64,000 nt of DNA from Miltoncostaea sp963771025 (GTDB taxonomy: Bacteria > Actinomycetota > Thermoleophilia > Miltoncostaeales > Miltoncostaeaceae), in assembly GCA_963771025.1 (NCBI GenBank), contig CAVYRL010000002.1:186001-250000 (forward strand), written 5' to 3'. The number at the start of each line of letters is the position of its first letter. Positions within the stretch are counted from its first letter, which is position 1. Below are positions 16,097-25,389 of the stretch, in pieces. The translations under genes were made by a program, and so were the position numbers. The notes beneath the pieces are model-generated. The model was not told where the DNA came from. It saw nothing but the letters and a program-made list of their open reading frames with translations, and did not search any database.

Positions 16097-16372
16097 ATGA
16101 GCAAGCCGTCCGCCACCCCCACCCCGCGCCAACCCGTGTCGCGCTTCGCCGTGGTGCTGTCGGGCGTCGCGCTCGGCGCGGCCTGGGGATCGATCATGTG
16201 GCTGATCTTCGAGCTCACCGGGAAGGAGACCGGCGTCTACGGCTGGGCCTACCTGGCGGTGAGCATCGGCATGCTCGGCGGCGGCGTGGCGGCGTTCTTC
16301 GGCGCCACCGGGGCGCGCCGGCGCGGAGAGCGGCTCGGCCCGCGCCTGGGCCGCCGCGATCGCGATCGCTGA
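16097..16372 (+). CDS. Small two-helix membrane protein
   Basis: A 91-residue protein from ATG 16097. A short Pro/Ser/Thr N-terminus is followed by two hydrophobic helices (FAVVLSGVALGAAWGSIMW and GWAYLAVSIGMLGGGVAAFF) and a basic tail rich in Arg (GARRRGERLGPRLGRR). The architecture recalls AtpZ/AtpI-type small membrane proteins, but no specific match is claimed. It lies divergent from the reductase and 50 nt before the SRP RNA gene. Function unknown. Confidence 0.65.
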   Translation: MSKPSATPTPRQPVSRFAVVLSGVALGAAWGSIMWLIFELTGKETGVYGWAYLAVSIGMLGGGVAAFFGATGARRRGERLGPRLGRRDRDR

Positions 16373-16410
16373 CAGGCCCGGGAACGCTCGCGCGGGCTCT
16401 CGCCGTGGAC

Positions 16411-16416
16411 TATCCT
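16411..16416 (+). promoter_or_regulatory. Candidate -10 box (TATCCT) of the SRP RNA gene
   Basis: TATCCT lies 5 nt before the predicted 5' end of the SRP RNA at 16422, the spacing expected for a sigma-70 start. No good -35 is visible. Confidence 0.5.
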
Positions 16417-16421
16417 CGGTG

Positions 16422-16697
16422 CGTGACCGTGCTAGGCGGGGAGCTAGCGGTGCCCTGTACCCGCAATCCGCTACAGCGGGGCGTAATTCCCGTCCGAGGG
16501 GGCGATCCCTGGGCTCGGTTCCGAGCAGAGCAGCAGTGATGGCGAGGTCCCATTCGGTGTGCGACCGCGAATCAGGTCAGGTCCGGAAGGAAGCAGCCTT
16601 AAGCGGATCCGCTCACGCGCAGTGGGGCCACCTCGCCGGAGCCAGCGGCTCGGAGGCAACCCTGGAATCGCGCTTCGACGACGGGTGCACGGTCACG
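16422..16697 (+). ncRNA. ffs: Signal recognition particle RNA, large bacterial type
   Basis: About 276 nt. The Ffh-binding S-domain signature GTCAGGTCCGGAAGGAAGCA lies at 16576-16595, with GGAA tetraloop 16585-16588. The 5' part (GTGCTAGGCGGGGAGCTAGC, then GGTGCCCTGTACCCGCAATC) closely matches the Alu domain of Bacillus SRP RNA as I remember it. The ends pair: CGTGACCGTGC (16422-16432) is the exact complement of GCACGGTCACG (16687-16697), followed by a T-rich tract. This is the large form with an Alu domain, not the 4.5S form. It guides cotranslational membrane targeting. The following genes are dnaX-ybaB-recR, as in Bacillus. Confidence 0.93.
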
Positions 16698-16728
16698 TCT
16701 TTCTCGTCTCGTTGAGCCGGGCCGCCGC

Positions 16729-18447
16729 ATGAGCGAGCCCGGCGCGAGTCTCTACAACCGCCACCGCCCGCTGGTCTTCGCCGACATGGTGGGCCAGGAT
16801 CACGTGGCGCGGGCGCTGGGCAACGCCCTGCGCTCGGGGCGGCCCTCGCAGGGCTACCTGTTCTCGGGCCCCCGAGGCACCGGCAAGACCACCACGGCGC
16901 GCATCCTGGCGCGGTGCCTCAACTGCCAGTCGAGCCCTGGTCCGACCGCCGAGCCGTGCGGCGTGTGCGACTCGTGCCGCCGCACCGGCCACCAGGACTG
17001 GCTGGACGTGGTCGAGGTCGACGCCGCCTCCAGCGCCCGCCGCATCGACGAGATGCGCGAGTGGCTCGAGACCGTCCGCTACGCGCCCGTGGCGTGCCGC
17101 TACCGCATCACGATCATGGACGAGGCCCACCAGATCCAGGAGCAGGCGGCGAGCGCCCTGCTGAAGACGCTCGAGGAGCCGCCGCCCCACCTGGTGGTGA
17201 TCCTCTGCACGACCCACCCCTGGGACATCCTGGGCACCATCCGCTCGCGCCTGCAGCACTATGTGCTGCGCAAGCCCGGCCTGCCTGCCCTGGTGCGCGT
17301 GCTGGACCGCGTCGCCCGCGCCGAGGGCATCGAGACGTCCGAGGAGGCCCTCGACATCCTCGCCCGGTCGGCGGACGGGTCGTACCGCGACGCCCTCGGC
17401 CTGCTCGACCAGATCGCGACCTACTCCGACAACCGCGTCAACGCGGCGGACGCCCTGGAGCTGCTCGGGGCCGTCGCGCGCGAGACGCTGTTCGAGCTGG
17501 TCGATCTGATGGCCGCCGGGGAGGCCGCCGGCGCCTTCGAGCTGCTGCAGGAGACCCTCGACGGGCCCGTCGATCCCGAGCAGGCGCTGCGCGGGCTGGT
17601 GACACACCTCCGTTATGTGTGCCTGCTGCAGCAGGGCGCTCGGCCGCGCGACGAGTGGGCCTTCTCCACCGAGGAGATCGCCCGGCTCCAGGCCCAGGCG
17701 AACCAGCTCTCGGATGCCCAGATCGTGCGGGGGCTCGAGTTGCTCTCCGACGCCCAGGTGCGCATCCATCACGGCCACGCCGACCCGCGCCTGCAGCTCG
17801 AGCTGGTAGCCGCGCGGCTCAGTCGGCCGTCGCTGGACCCGTCCACCGCCGCGCTGGCCGCGCGCCTCGAGGCCCTGGAGGCCGGTCGCCCCTCCGCGCC
17901 GGTGACGCCCGGGGCGCCCGTCGCCGCGCCCCCCGCGCCCCCCACGCCGGCCGACCCCGACCTCGACGCGGATCCGGGACCCGAGGAGCAGACGCCCCCG
18001 TCCCCTGCGCCGCCCGAGCCCGTGCCCGCGCCGGTCCACGCGCCCGCACCCGCCGACCTGGAGCACTTCGCGCGCCTCTGGAGTCAGGTGCTCGACATCC
18101 TCGAGCGCGAGACGCCCCCGACCCGCGGGTTCCTGGACGGATCGCGCCCGACCCGGGTGGGCGAGGCATCGCTCGAGGTGACGGTCACCAGCAAGATGCG
18201 CGCCGACATGCTCGGCCGGCACGAGCATCGCGAGCGGGTGCAGGCCGCCGTGGCGACGGTGTCGGGGCGCACGATGGTGGTCAACTTCCTGGCGGGAGCG
18301 GCGGAGCCGCACAGCGCGGAGCCGTCGGAGCCCGCCGCGCCGCGCGACCAGGAGGCGCTCCTGGAGGAGTTCAAGACCATGTTCCGGGCCGTCGAGGAGG
18401 ACGGCGAGCGGACCGAGCAGGGAGGACAGCGATGGCCCAAGGGATGA
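16729..18447 (+). CDS. dnaX: DNA polymerase III subunit gamma/tau
   Basis: The clamp-loader ATPase. The 572-residue product has Walker A (GPRGTGKTTTARILAR, about residues 45-60), a four-Cys zinc motif (C-x8 or 9-CGVCDSC region, about 64-85), a Walker B-like MDEAHQI and sensor 1 region LCTTHP. The lid and collar follow. The C-terminal third has a long Pro/Ala linker (about 390-445), then a tau-like domain (LWSQVLDILERETPPTRGFL). No A-rich slippery site for frameshifting was seen. It overlaps ybaB by 16 nt. Confidence 0.95.
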   Translation: MSEPGASLYNRHRPLVFADMVGQDHVARALGNALRSGRPSQGYLFSGPRGTGKTTTARILARCLNCQSSPGPTAEPCGVCDSCRRTGHQDWLDVVEVDAASSARRIDEMREWLETVRYAPVACRYRITIMDEAHQIQEQAASALLKTLEEPPPHLVVILCTTHPWDILGTIRSRLQHYVLRKPGLPALVRVLDRVARAEGIETSEEALDILARSADGSYRDALGLLDQIATYSDNRVNAADALELLGAVARETLFELVDLMAAGEAAGAFELLQETLDGPVDPEQALRGLVTHLRYVCLLQQGARPRDEWAFSTEEIARLQAQANQLSDAQIVRGLELLSDAQVRIHHGHADPRLQLELVAARLSRPSLDPSTAALAARLEALEAGRPSAPVTPGAPVAAPPAPPTPADPDLDADPGPEEQTPPSPAPPEPVPAPVHAPAPADLEHFARLWSQVLDILERETPPTRGFLDGSRPTRVGEASLEVTVTSKMRADMLGRHEHRERVQAAVATVSGRTMVVNFLAGAAEPHSAEPSEPAAPRDQEALLEEFKTMFRAVEEDGERTEQGGQRWPKG

Positions 18448-18758
18448 ACCCCCAGAAGATGATGAAGCAGATGCAGAAGATGCAGGAGGACATGGCGCGC
18501 GTTCAGGCCGAGCTGCAGCAGGAGTCGGTGTCGGCCTCGGCCGGCGGCGGGGCCGTGACCGCGAAGGTGAGCGGCGGTCTGGAGCTGCTGGAGATCACGA
18601 TCGATCCCGCGGCCGTGGATCCCGAGGACGTCGAACTGCTGCAGGACGTCATCGTGGCGGCGGTCAACGAGGCGATGCGGGCGGCCCAGCAGCTGGCCCA
18701 GGACCGCCTCGGGACGGTCGCCGGCGGCCTCTCCGGAATGGGGCTCCCCGGCCTCTAG
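18432..18758 (+). CDS. ybaB: YbaB/EbfC nucleoid-associated protein
   Basis: A 108-residue DNA-binding protein of the YbaB/EbfC family. It has the Met/Gln/Lys-rich first helix (NPQKMMKQMQKMQEDMARVQ) and the core GGGAVTAKVSGGLELLEITI. ATG 18432 is preceded by GGAGG with 6-nt spacing. A second ATG at 18444 would give an ATGA overlap with the dnaX stop. Its place between dnaX and recR is conserved across bacteria. Confidence 0.93.
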   Translation: MAQGMNPQKMMKQMQKMQEDMARVQAELQQESVSASAGGGAVTAKVSGGLELLEITIDPAAVDPEDVELLQDVIVAAVNEAMRAAQQLAQDRLGTVAGGLSGMGLPGL

Positions 18759-18788
18759 GAGCCCGTCGGCTCCGGGACTCCGACTCAC

Positions 18789-19379
18789 ATGCTGACGCCC
18801 TCCATCGAGCGGCTGGTGGCCGAGCTCGCACGCCTGCCCGGCATCGGCCCACGCAGCGCGCAGCGGCTGGCCTTCCACATGATGAAGGCCCCGCCCGAGC
18901 GCGCCCGCGGCCTGGCCGAGGCGATCGTCGACATGTCCGAGAAGCTGCGGCCCTGCTCGGTCTGCTTCAGCTTCGCCGAGGCGGAGCTGTGCCCGATCTG
19001 CGCCGATCCCCGCCGCGACGCGTCGCTGCTGTGCGTGGTCGAGGAACCCTCGGCGATCCTGCCGATCGAGCGGACCAACGAATACCGCGGCCGGTACCAC
19101 GTGCTCGGTGGTGCGCTGTCGCCCATCGACGGGGTCGATCCGGAGGACCTGCGCATCGACGAGCTGGTCGCGCGCATCGGGGAGGACGAGGTGGAGGAAC
19201 TGGTGATCGCCACCAACCCGACGATGTCGGGCGAGGCGACCGCGTTGTATCTGGCCGATCTGCTGCGCGGGCGGGTACGGGTGACCCGGCTCGCGAGCGG
19301 GCTGCCGGTGGGCGCCGACCTGGAGCATGCCGACGAGCTGACCCTCGGGAGGGCTCTTCTCGGGCGTCGCGACCTGTGA
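18789..19379 (+). CDS. recR: Recombination protein RecR
   Basis: RecR works with RecO/RecF to load RecA at gaps. The 196-residue product has an HhH motif (ARLPGIGPRSAQRLAFHMM), a four-Cys zinc finger (CSVCFSFAEAELCPIC) and a Toprim domain (VVEEPSAILPIE ... YHVLGGALSPIDGVDP). It ends GTGA-overlapped with a small downstream frame. Ordinary length. Confidence 0.96.
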   Translation: MLTPSIERLVAELARLPGIGPRSAQRLAFHMMKAPPERARGLAEAIVDMSEKLRPCSVCFSFAEAELCPICADPRRDASLLCVVEEPSAILPIERTNEYRGRYHVLGGALSPIDGVDPEDLRIDELVARIGEDEVEELVIATNPTMSGEATALYLADLLRGRVRVTRLASGLPVGADLEHADELTLGRALLGRRDL

Positions 19380-19579
19380 CCCGGCGGCTCGAGTCCCAGG
19401 CCGCCGTCGCGCGGCAGGCCGGCGACGCCTCTCAGGCCGCAGACGACGTCCGCCTGGGCGCCGTGAACAACCGGCTCAACGTGGTGATGAAGCAGCTGCC
19501 CGCGCCGTCGGGCATCCTCCCGCCGATCCTGCTGGTGCCGGGTCTTCGCGCGCGCTTCCGCCGGCCGCACCGGTTGTAG
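19376..19579 (+). pseudogene. Small frame resembling a decayed CorA magnesium transporter C-terminus
   Basis: A 67-residue frame, GTGA-coupled to recR. The middle reads VNNRLNVVMKQL, matching the conserved helix entering TM1 of CorA/ZntB transporters (xNRLNEVMKxLT). After it, APSGILPPILLVPGL follows the spacing of the CorA segment (IATIFLPLTFLTG) but with extra prolines. The GMN motif and TM2 are missing. It may be a remnant of corA, or a small expressed protein derived from one. A conserved unrelated protein cannot be excluded. Confidence 0.45.
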
Positions 19580-19610
19580 CTACCATCCTTCGCTGGCCCT
19601 CGTCGCATTC

Positions 19611-19618
19611 GGGAGGAG
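19611..19618 (+). promoter_or_regulatory. Strong Shine-Dalgarno deciding the lysC start
   Basis: GGGAGGAG lies 7 nt before ATC 19626. Distance to ATG 19641 would be 22 nt, too far for efficient initiation. A TACCAT box at 19581-19586 could be the -10 of the lysC promoter. Confidence 0.55.
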
Positions 19619-19625
19619 AACGGCC

Positions 19626-20853
<1,228 letters not shown>

Positions 20854-20861
<8 letters not shown>

Positions 20862-21861
20862 CGTCGCCGTGGTCGGCGCCACGGGCGCCGTCGGCGGCAC
20901 GATGCTGCGGGTGCTCGAGGAGCGCGGGTTCCCGGTCACCGAGCTCCGCCCCCTCGCGTCCGAGCGCAGCGAGGGTCGCCTGCTCGACTACCTGGGCCAG
21001 GAGCGTGCCGTCCGGCGGCTCACCGCGGAGAGCTTCGAGGGCATCCACATCGCCCTGTTCTCGGCCGGCAGCTCGCGCGCCCTGGAATTCGCCCCGGCCG
21101 CTGTCGAGGCGGGCGCGGTGGTGATCGACAACTCGAGCGCCTACCGCATGGACGACGCCGTCCCGCTGGTGGTGCCCGAGGTCAACGAGCCCGACCTCGA
21201 GGGCCACGCGGGCATCGTCGCCAACCCCAACTGCGTGGCGGCCCCCCTGGTGGTCGCCCTCAAGCCCCTCGCCGACGCCGTCGGACTCGAGCGGGTGGTC
21301 GTCTCGAGCTATCAATCGGTGAGCGGCACCGGTCGCGCCGCCGTCCGCGAGTTGCGTGAGCAGACGGCTGGCCTGCTGGCCGGGGACGAGCCCGAGCCCG
21401 AGGTCTACCCCCACCCGATCGCGTTCAACGTGCTGCCGCACATCGACACCTTCGACGAGAGCGGATACACGGGCGAGGAGCGCAAGGTGGCGGCCGAGAC
21501 CCGCAAGATGCTCGGGCTGCCGGATCTCCGGGTCAGCGCCACCTGCGTGCGCGTGCCGGTGGTCCAGTCGCACTCGCAGGCCGTTCACATCGAGACCACC
21601 GAGGCGATCAGCGCCGACGCCGCCCGCAACCTGCTGATGGCCGCGCCGGGCGTGATCCTGGTGGACGAGCCGCGGCTCAACCTGTATCCGCTCCCGCGCG
21701 AGGCCACCGGTCGTGACGAGGTGTTCGTGGGCCGCATCCGCCAGGACAGCTCGCATTCACGCGGCCTGGCCCTGTGGGTGGTGAGCGACAACCTGCGCAA
21801 GGGCGCCGCCACCAATGCCGTCCAGATCGCCGAGTCGCTCGTCACGAGGGGCTGGCTCTAG
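20854..21861 (+). CDS. asd: Aspartate-semialdehyde dehydrogenase
   Basis: Reduces aspartyl phosphate to aspartate semialdehyde with NADPH. The 335-residue product begins with FNVAVVGATGAVGGTMLRVL (nucleotide binding). The catalytic Cys is in IVANPNCVAAPLV, and the substrate-binding SSYQSVSGTGRAAV and His in SHSQAVHIE are also present. It is translationally coupled to lysC and convergent with a membrane-protein gene, overlapping it by 20 nt at the stop codons. Confidence 0.96.
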
Positions 21862-22867
21862 CCTCCTCGGGGCGGAGCACCGGGCCGTAGGTGGCGGCGT
21901 CGAAGGGCACGGGGCGCCCGCCCTGGACGAGCATCCTGGTCGGCGGCCGCTCGCCCTCGTCGGCGGCCTGTCGGCAGTCGGCGCAGAGGTCGTCGTGGTC
22001 CGGGGGGCCGTGGGCCGGGTCGACCGCGCAGAGGCCCGCGAACGGGTCGTCGCTCGGCATGGTCTCGCCGACGGCGCGCGCGGCCCGGGCGACCTCGTCC
22101 AGGCCCGCCCGCACCTCGGGGGCGAGGTCGTCGATCTGGGTCAGCCGGCGGGTCTCCTCCAGCGAGGTCGAGGTCACGGCGTAGGCGGTGAGCGCCCGCG
22201 CGACACCCTCGCGCGCCGGCGTCGGCAGGTCGTCGCGCCGGGTCAGCGCCCCGGCCCGCGCGCGGAGGGCGTCGAGGCAGACACGGGTGCGGGCCCGCGA
22301 CTCCGCCATGTCGCGGCGGATGCGCCGGTCGCCGCGCCCGCTGCCCAGGGCGACGGCCCAGAGGGCTCCCAGCAGGGCGATCCCCAGGAGGATCAGCACC
22401 GCCCGCGTCCCGCCGCCCCCCGGATCGACGTCCCGCGGTACGACCACCCGTGCGGCCGCGACCAGGCGCTCGACCGGGTTGGCGATGCGTCTCACCCGCG
22501 CCGCCCGCAGCGCCACGGTCATGCGCGCGGTGGGGGTGGGGCCGACCGCGGCGATGGTGCCGCCGGGCGCCGTCACGACCAGCGTCCCGCGATAGCCGAG
22601 GCGCTCGGCGAGGGTGCGCGCGTAGGCCTGGAGGCTCGGCGCGCCGACCGGGCCGAGGACGACCGCCAGCTTGGCCGCGCGCCCGTCGGCGTCCAGGCGG
22701 GCGGCCGCGGCGGCCAGCGTCGCCTCCCCCTCGTCGGCCGCCGGGCCGAGCACTCGGGGGCTGACGTAGGCGTCCCGGGTGGCGAGGGCCGCCTCGGCCG
22801 GATCGGCGGCCATCGCCGGCCCCTGGGCCAGTGCGGCGATCGCCAGGGCGAGGACGGCGATCCCCAT
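21842..22867 (-). CDS. Membrane-anchored secreted-domain protein (possible TPM-like)
   Basis: About 341 residues from ATG 22867. A signal sequence (MGIAVLALAIAALAQGPAMA) precedes an extracytoplasmic domain of about 120 residues (VSPRVLGPAADEGEATLAAA ... IAAVGPTPTARMTVALRAAR) reminiscent of TPM-type domains. One membrane helix follows (TRAVLILLGIALLGALWAVA). The cytoplasmic tail carries CADC. An in-frame CTG at 22885 overlaps the upstream TGA (CTGA) and has GAGGAG 7 nt before it; starting there would add MSLRRG, giving the signal peptide a basic n-region. Function unknown. It is probably cotranscribed with the GNAT gene. Confidence 0.6.
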   Translation of the reverse strand: MGIAVLALAIAALAQGPAMAADPAEAALATRDAYVSPRVLGPAADEGEATLAAAAARLDADGRAAKLAVVLGPVGAPSLQAYARTLAERLGYRGTLVVTAPGGTIAAVGPTPTARMTVALRAARVRRIANPVERLVAAARVVVPRDVDPGGGGTRAVLILLGIALLGALWAVALGSGRGDRRIRRDMAESRARTRVCLDALRARAGALTRRDDLPTPAREGVARALTAYAVTSTSLEETRRLTQIDDLAPEVRAGLDEVARAARAVGETMPSDDPFAGLCAVDPAHGPPDHDDLCADCRQAADEGERPPTRMLVQGGRPVPFDAATYGPVLRPEEARASPS

Positions 22868-22881
22868 CCCGCGACGCAGGC

Positions 22882-23502
22882 TCAGGCGCGTGCTCCTCGC
22901 AGGGTGGGCTCGGTGGCGCGGCGGAGGGCGCCCGTGGCGCGCCGCAGGAGGGAGGGCCCCCTGATCAGCCCTCCCAGCTCGATCGCCATCAGCGAGACCT
23001 GGCCGGTGGCGCGCACGGGGAAGAACCCGAGCCGCTCGAGGAACGAGCGGTCGAACAGCGTGTGGTGGCCGAGGAAGCGATCGTCCGCCGGCACCTCGTC
23101 CGGGTAGTTCAAGGCAAAGGCCTCGACGCGGGCCAGGCCGCGATCCTTGAGGTCGGCGAGCGCCTCGAGCAGCAGGTGCTCGCACGAGCCCTGGGGGTCG
23201 TCGCCCTCCAGGAAGACGCACGTCACCAGTGCCGCGTCGCGCGAGGGAGGCCCGGCCGACAGCGCCAGGGCGCGCGGGAACGCCCGCGAGGGTCCGTACT
23301 GCACCATCCCGCGGAAGCCGGACCCGTCGCGGAGCACGCGACCGAACGCCCCGTGGTGCCGCCCGAACGACTCCACCCACGCGCCCTTGTGGCGCTCGTC
23401 CGAGATCAGCCGGTCGTGCTGCCAGAACACGCAGCTCACGCACGGAGGCGGGAGCAACGAGCGCGTGCCTGCCGTGAGTGGGGTGATCTGGCTCAGGGAC
23501 AT
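22882..23502 (-). CDS. GNAT-family N-acetyltransferase-like protein
   Basis: A 206-residue protein with the N-terminal CVSCVFWQ motif seen in a subset of actinobacterial GNAT proteins. It continues with GFRGMVQYGP, ALVTCVFLEGDDPQG, and CEHLLLEALADLKDRGLARV, which fits the acetyl-CoA-binding loop and helix position. The C-terminus (RSFLERLGFFPVRATGQVSL) matches the last GNAT strands. The substrate is unknown. It lies 52 nt after sdhE and may be read through from the sdh operon. Confidence 0.65.
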   Translation of the reverse strand: MSLSQITPLTAGTRSLLPPPCVSCVFWQHDRLISDERHKGAWVESFGRHHGAFGRVLRDGSGFRGMVQYGPSRAFPRALALSAGPPSRDAALVTCVFLEGDDPQGSCEHLLLEALADLKDRGLARVEAFALNYPDEVPADDRFLGHHTLFDRSFLERLGFFPVRATGQVSLMAIELGGLIRGPSLLRRATGALRRATEPTLRGARA

Positions 23503-23554
23503 GTCCGTTCCCCGCGGGGCCCCGGCGCGATCGTCGACCGCGCCGGGGGTGGAA

Positions 23555-24439
23555 TCAGGCTCCGACCGCCTCGAGCACGCGATCGACCGGCACCAGGTGC
23601 CGCTTGAAGTCCATGATCGAGTTGTCGATGCCGAGCGCCAACCCGATCAGCTGGGGCAGGTGGAGCACCGGCATGTTGTACTCGGTGGCGTTGGCGGCCT
23701 CGGCCTTGCGCTGGTACGCGTCCATCGCCAGGTGGCACAGCGGGCACGGGGTGACCATGCAGTCGGCGCCGGCGTCGCGCGACTGCGAGAGCGCCTGGTG
23801 CGACTCCTTGAGAGCCACCTCGGTGCGGGCGAGGATGATCGGGAAGCCGCAGCACGAGGACTTGGCCTCGTAGTCGGCCACCTCGCCGCCGAGGGCGGTG
23901 ATCAGGCGCTCCAGCGACTGGGGCTTGTCGGGGTCCTCGAAGCCCATCACCGAGGACGGCCGCAGCAGCTGGCAGCCGTAATACGGCGCCACACGGAGTC
24001 CGTTGAGCCCGCGCGGCCCCTGCTTCTCGAGCAGGGCGAGACCCTCCTCCGTGGACAGGTACCACAGCAGATGGGTCACGTCGCTGGTGCCCTCGTAGGC
24101 GCGCGCGCCGACCTTGACCAGCTCCTCGTTGACCTGCTCCAGCAGCCGGGCGTCCTCCTTGACCATCTTGTTCGCGCGACGCAGGTTCAGCGTGCAGACG
24201 TTGCAGATGGTGAGGATGTCGACGCCCATCTCCTCGGCCTGCGAGAGGATGCGCACGTTGAGGGTGAGGTACAGGTTGGGCTTGGCCTCGGCGATGTCGC
24301 CGGCGCCGCAGCATGTGGCGGCCGGCATCGGCAGGAGCTCGATGTCGAGCATCGGAGCGAGGTGCTTGGTGGTGGCGTCGAGCTCCTTGGAGCTGAACTC
24401 GGCGATGCACCCCGGGTAGTAGGCGAATCGCGTGGCCAC
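23555..24439 (-). CDS. Succinate dehydrogenase subunit SdhE-type (HdrB-like CCG-domain protein)
   Basis: A 294-residue protein with two cysteine-rich CCG domains: YYPGCIAE ... MPAATCCGAGD ... CNVCTLN and YYGCQLL ... SSCCGFP ... CPLCHLAMD. These are the ligand sets of HdrB and of the E subunit of non-classical succinate dehydrogenases and methylmenaquinol:fumarate reductases. In such complexes SdhE replaces the SdhC/D membrane anchors and mediates quinone contact. No membrane helices are visible. GTG shares one base with the sdhB stop, confirming the operon. Confidence 0.88.
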   Translation of the reverse strand: MATRFAYYPGCIAEFSSKELDATTKHLAPMLDIELLPMPAATCCGAGDIAEAKPNLYLTLNVRILSQAEEMGVDILTICNVCTLNLRRANKMVKEDARLLEQVNEELVKVGARAYEGTSDVTHLLWYLSTEEGLALLEKQGPRGLNGLRVAPYYGCQLLRPSSVMGFEDPDKPQSLERLITALGGEVADYEAKSSCCGFPIILARTEVALKESHQALSQSRDAGADCMVTPCPLCHLAMDAYQRKAEAANATEYNMPVLHLPQLIGLALGIDNSIMDFKRHLVPVDRVLEAVGA

Positions 24440-25389
24440 TAGATCGTCTCCTTGACGTTCTTCATCAACTTCTGCACTTCCTTCAGCTTCTGGATCCGGT
24501 GCGGGATCGGAGACGGCGCCTTGCCGTGCTTGATCATCCGCAGGGCGAACGGCAGGTCCAGCGGCGCCTTGATCGGGTCGGTGAAGGGCACCAGCACCGT
24601 CTCGTTGAGCTTGCCCCCGGTGCGCATGGAGACCAGGAATGCCTTGGCGTGCCGAGCCCCCGGGTCCTTCAGGCCACGCCCCTCCTGGAAGGCGATGCCG
24701 CCGAGCTTCTCGATCGCGTCACGCGGGTTGACGCCCTTGGGGCAGCGCTCGTTGCAGAACATGCAGCGCGTGCAGTCCCAGACGCCGTGCTCGCCCGTGT
24801 ACAGCTTGGCCCGCTCCTTGCGCTGGCCGTCGCGCGGGTCGCCGGCGAAGCGGTAGCCCCAGGCGAAGGCGGCCGGCCCGACGAACTCCTCGTCGGCGGC
24901 GAGAGAGTTGCACTCGCTGTAGCAGGCGGCGCAGAGGATGCAGGCGGCCTCGCGGAAGAGCTTCTGCATGTCCTCCTTCGACACGAGACGCTCCTTCTCG
25001 GGCGCGGGGCCGTCGGGGATCAGGTACGGCTTGACCGACTTGAACTTGTCCCAGAACGGGTCCAGATCGACGATCAGATCCTTGAGCGGCTTGAAGTTCC
25101 CGATCGGGTCGATCACGACCGGTCCGCCGTCGTTCTCGCGCTTGACCTCCTCGACCTGGCTCATGCACGCCAGCACGGTCTTGCCGTTGGCCTTGCAGGA
25201 GCAGGAGCCGCAGATCGCGCTCCGGCACGAGTACCGGACGGCGAGCGTGCCGTCCTGCTCGTCTTGGAGGCGCAGGATCGCGTCGAGCAGCGTGAAGTCC
25301 TCACCGTGCTCCAGCTCGTACTGCTGCCGGTACTCGACGTCCGAGACGTCGGGCTGATAGCGGAAGATGTCGAAGGTGGTCGTCGCCAT
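24439..25389 (-). CDS. sdhB: Succinate dehydrogenase iron-sulfur subunit
   Basis: A 316-residue electron-transfer subunit. The N-terminal plant-type ferredoxin domain holds the [2Fe-2S] ligands in SCRSAICGSCSCKANGKTVL and C of LACMSQ. The C-terminal half has CILCAACYSEC and CTRCMFCNERCPKG for the [4Fe-4S] and third cluster. It is longer than the E. coli subunit, with a C-terminal extension (PFTDPIKAPLDLPFALRMIK) seen in the SdhABE type. ATG 25389 shares a base with the sdhA stop (TAATG). Confidence 0.94.
   Translation of the reverse strand: MATTTFDIFRYQPDVSDVEYRQQYELEHGEDFTLLDAILRLQDEQDGTLAVRYSCRSAICGSCSCKANGKTVLACMSQVEEVKRENDGGPVVIDPIGNFKPLKDLIVDLDPFWDKFKSVKPYLIPDGPAPEKERLVSKEDMQKLFREAACILCAACYSECNSLAADEEFVGPAAFAWGYRFAGDPRDGQRKERAKLYTGEHGVWDCTRCMFCNERCPKGVNPRDAIEKLGGIAFQEGRGLKDPGARHAKAFLVSMRTGGKLNETVLVPFTDPIKAPLDLPFALRMIKHGKAPSPIPHRIQKLKEVQKLMKNVKETI

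Noticed and set aside
16419..16715. Short frames inside the SRP RNA gene on both strands
   Set aside because: The conserved SRP RNA sequence and paired ends explain the region; no protein motif is present.
16729..18447. Programmed frameshift producing a short gamma subunit of DnaX
   Set aside because: No A-rich slippery heptamer or suitable stem was seen after the ATPase region.
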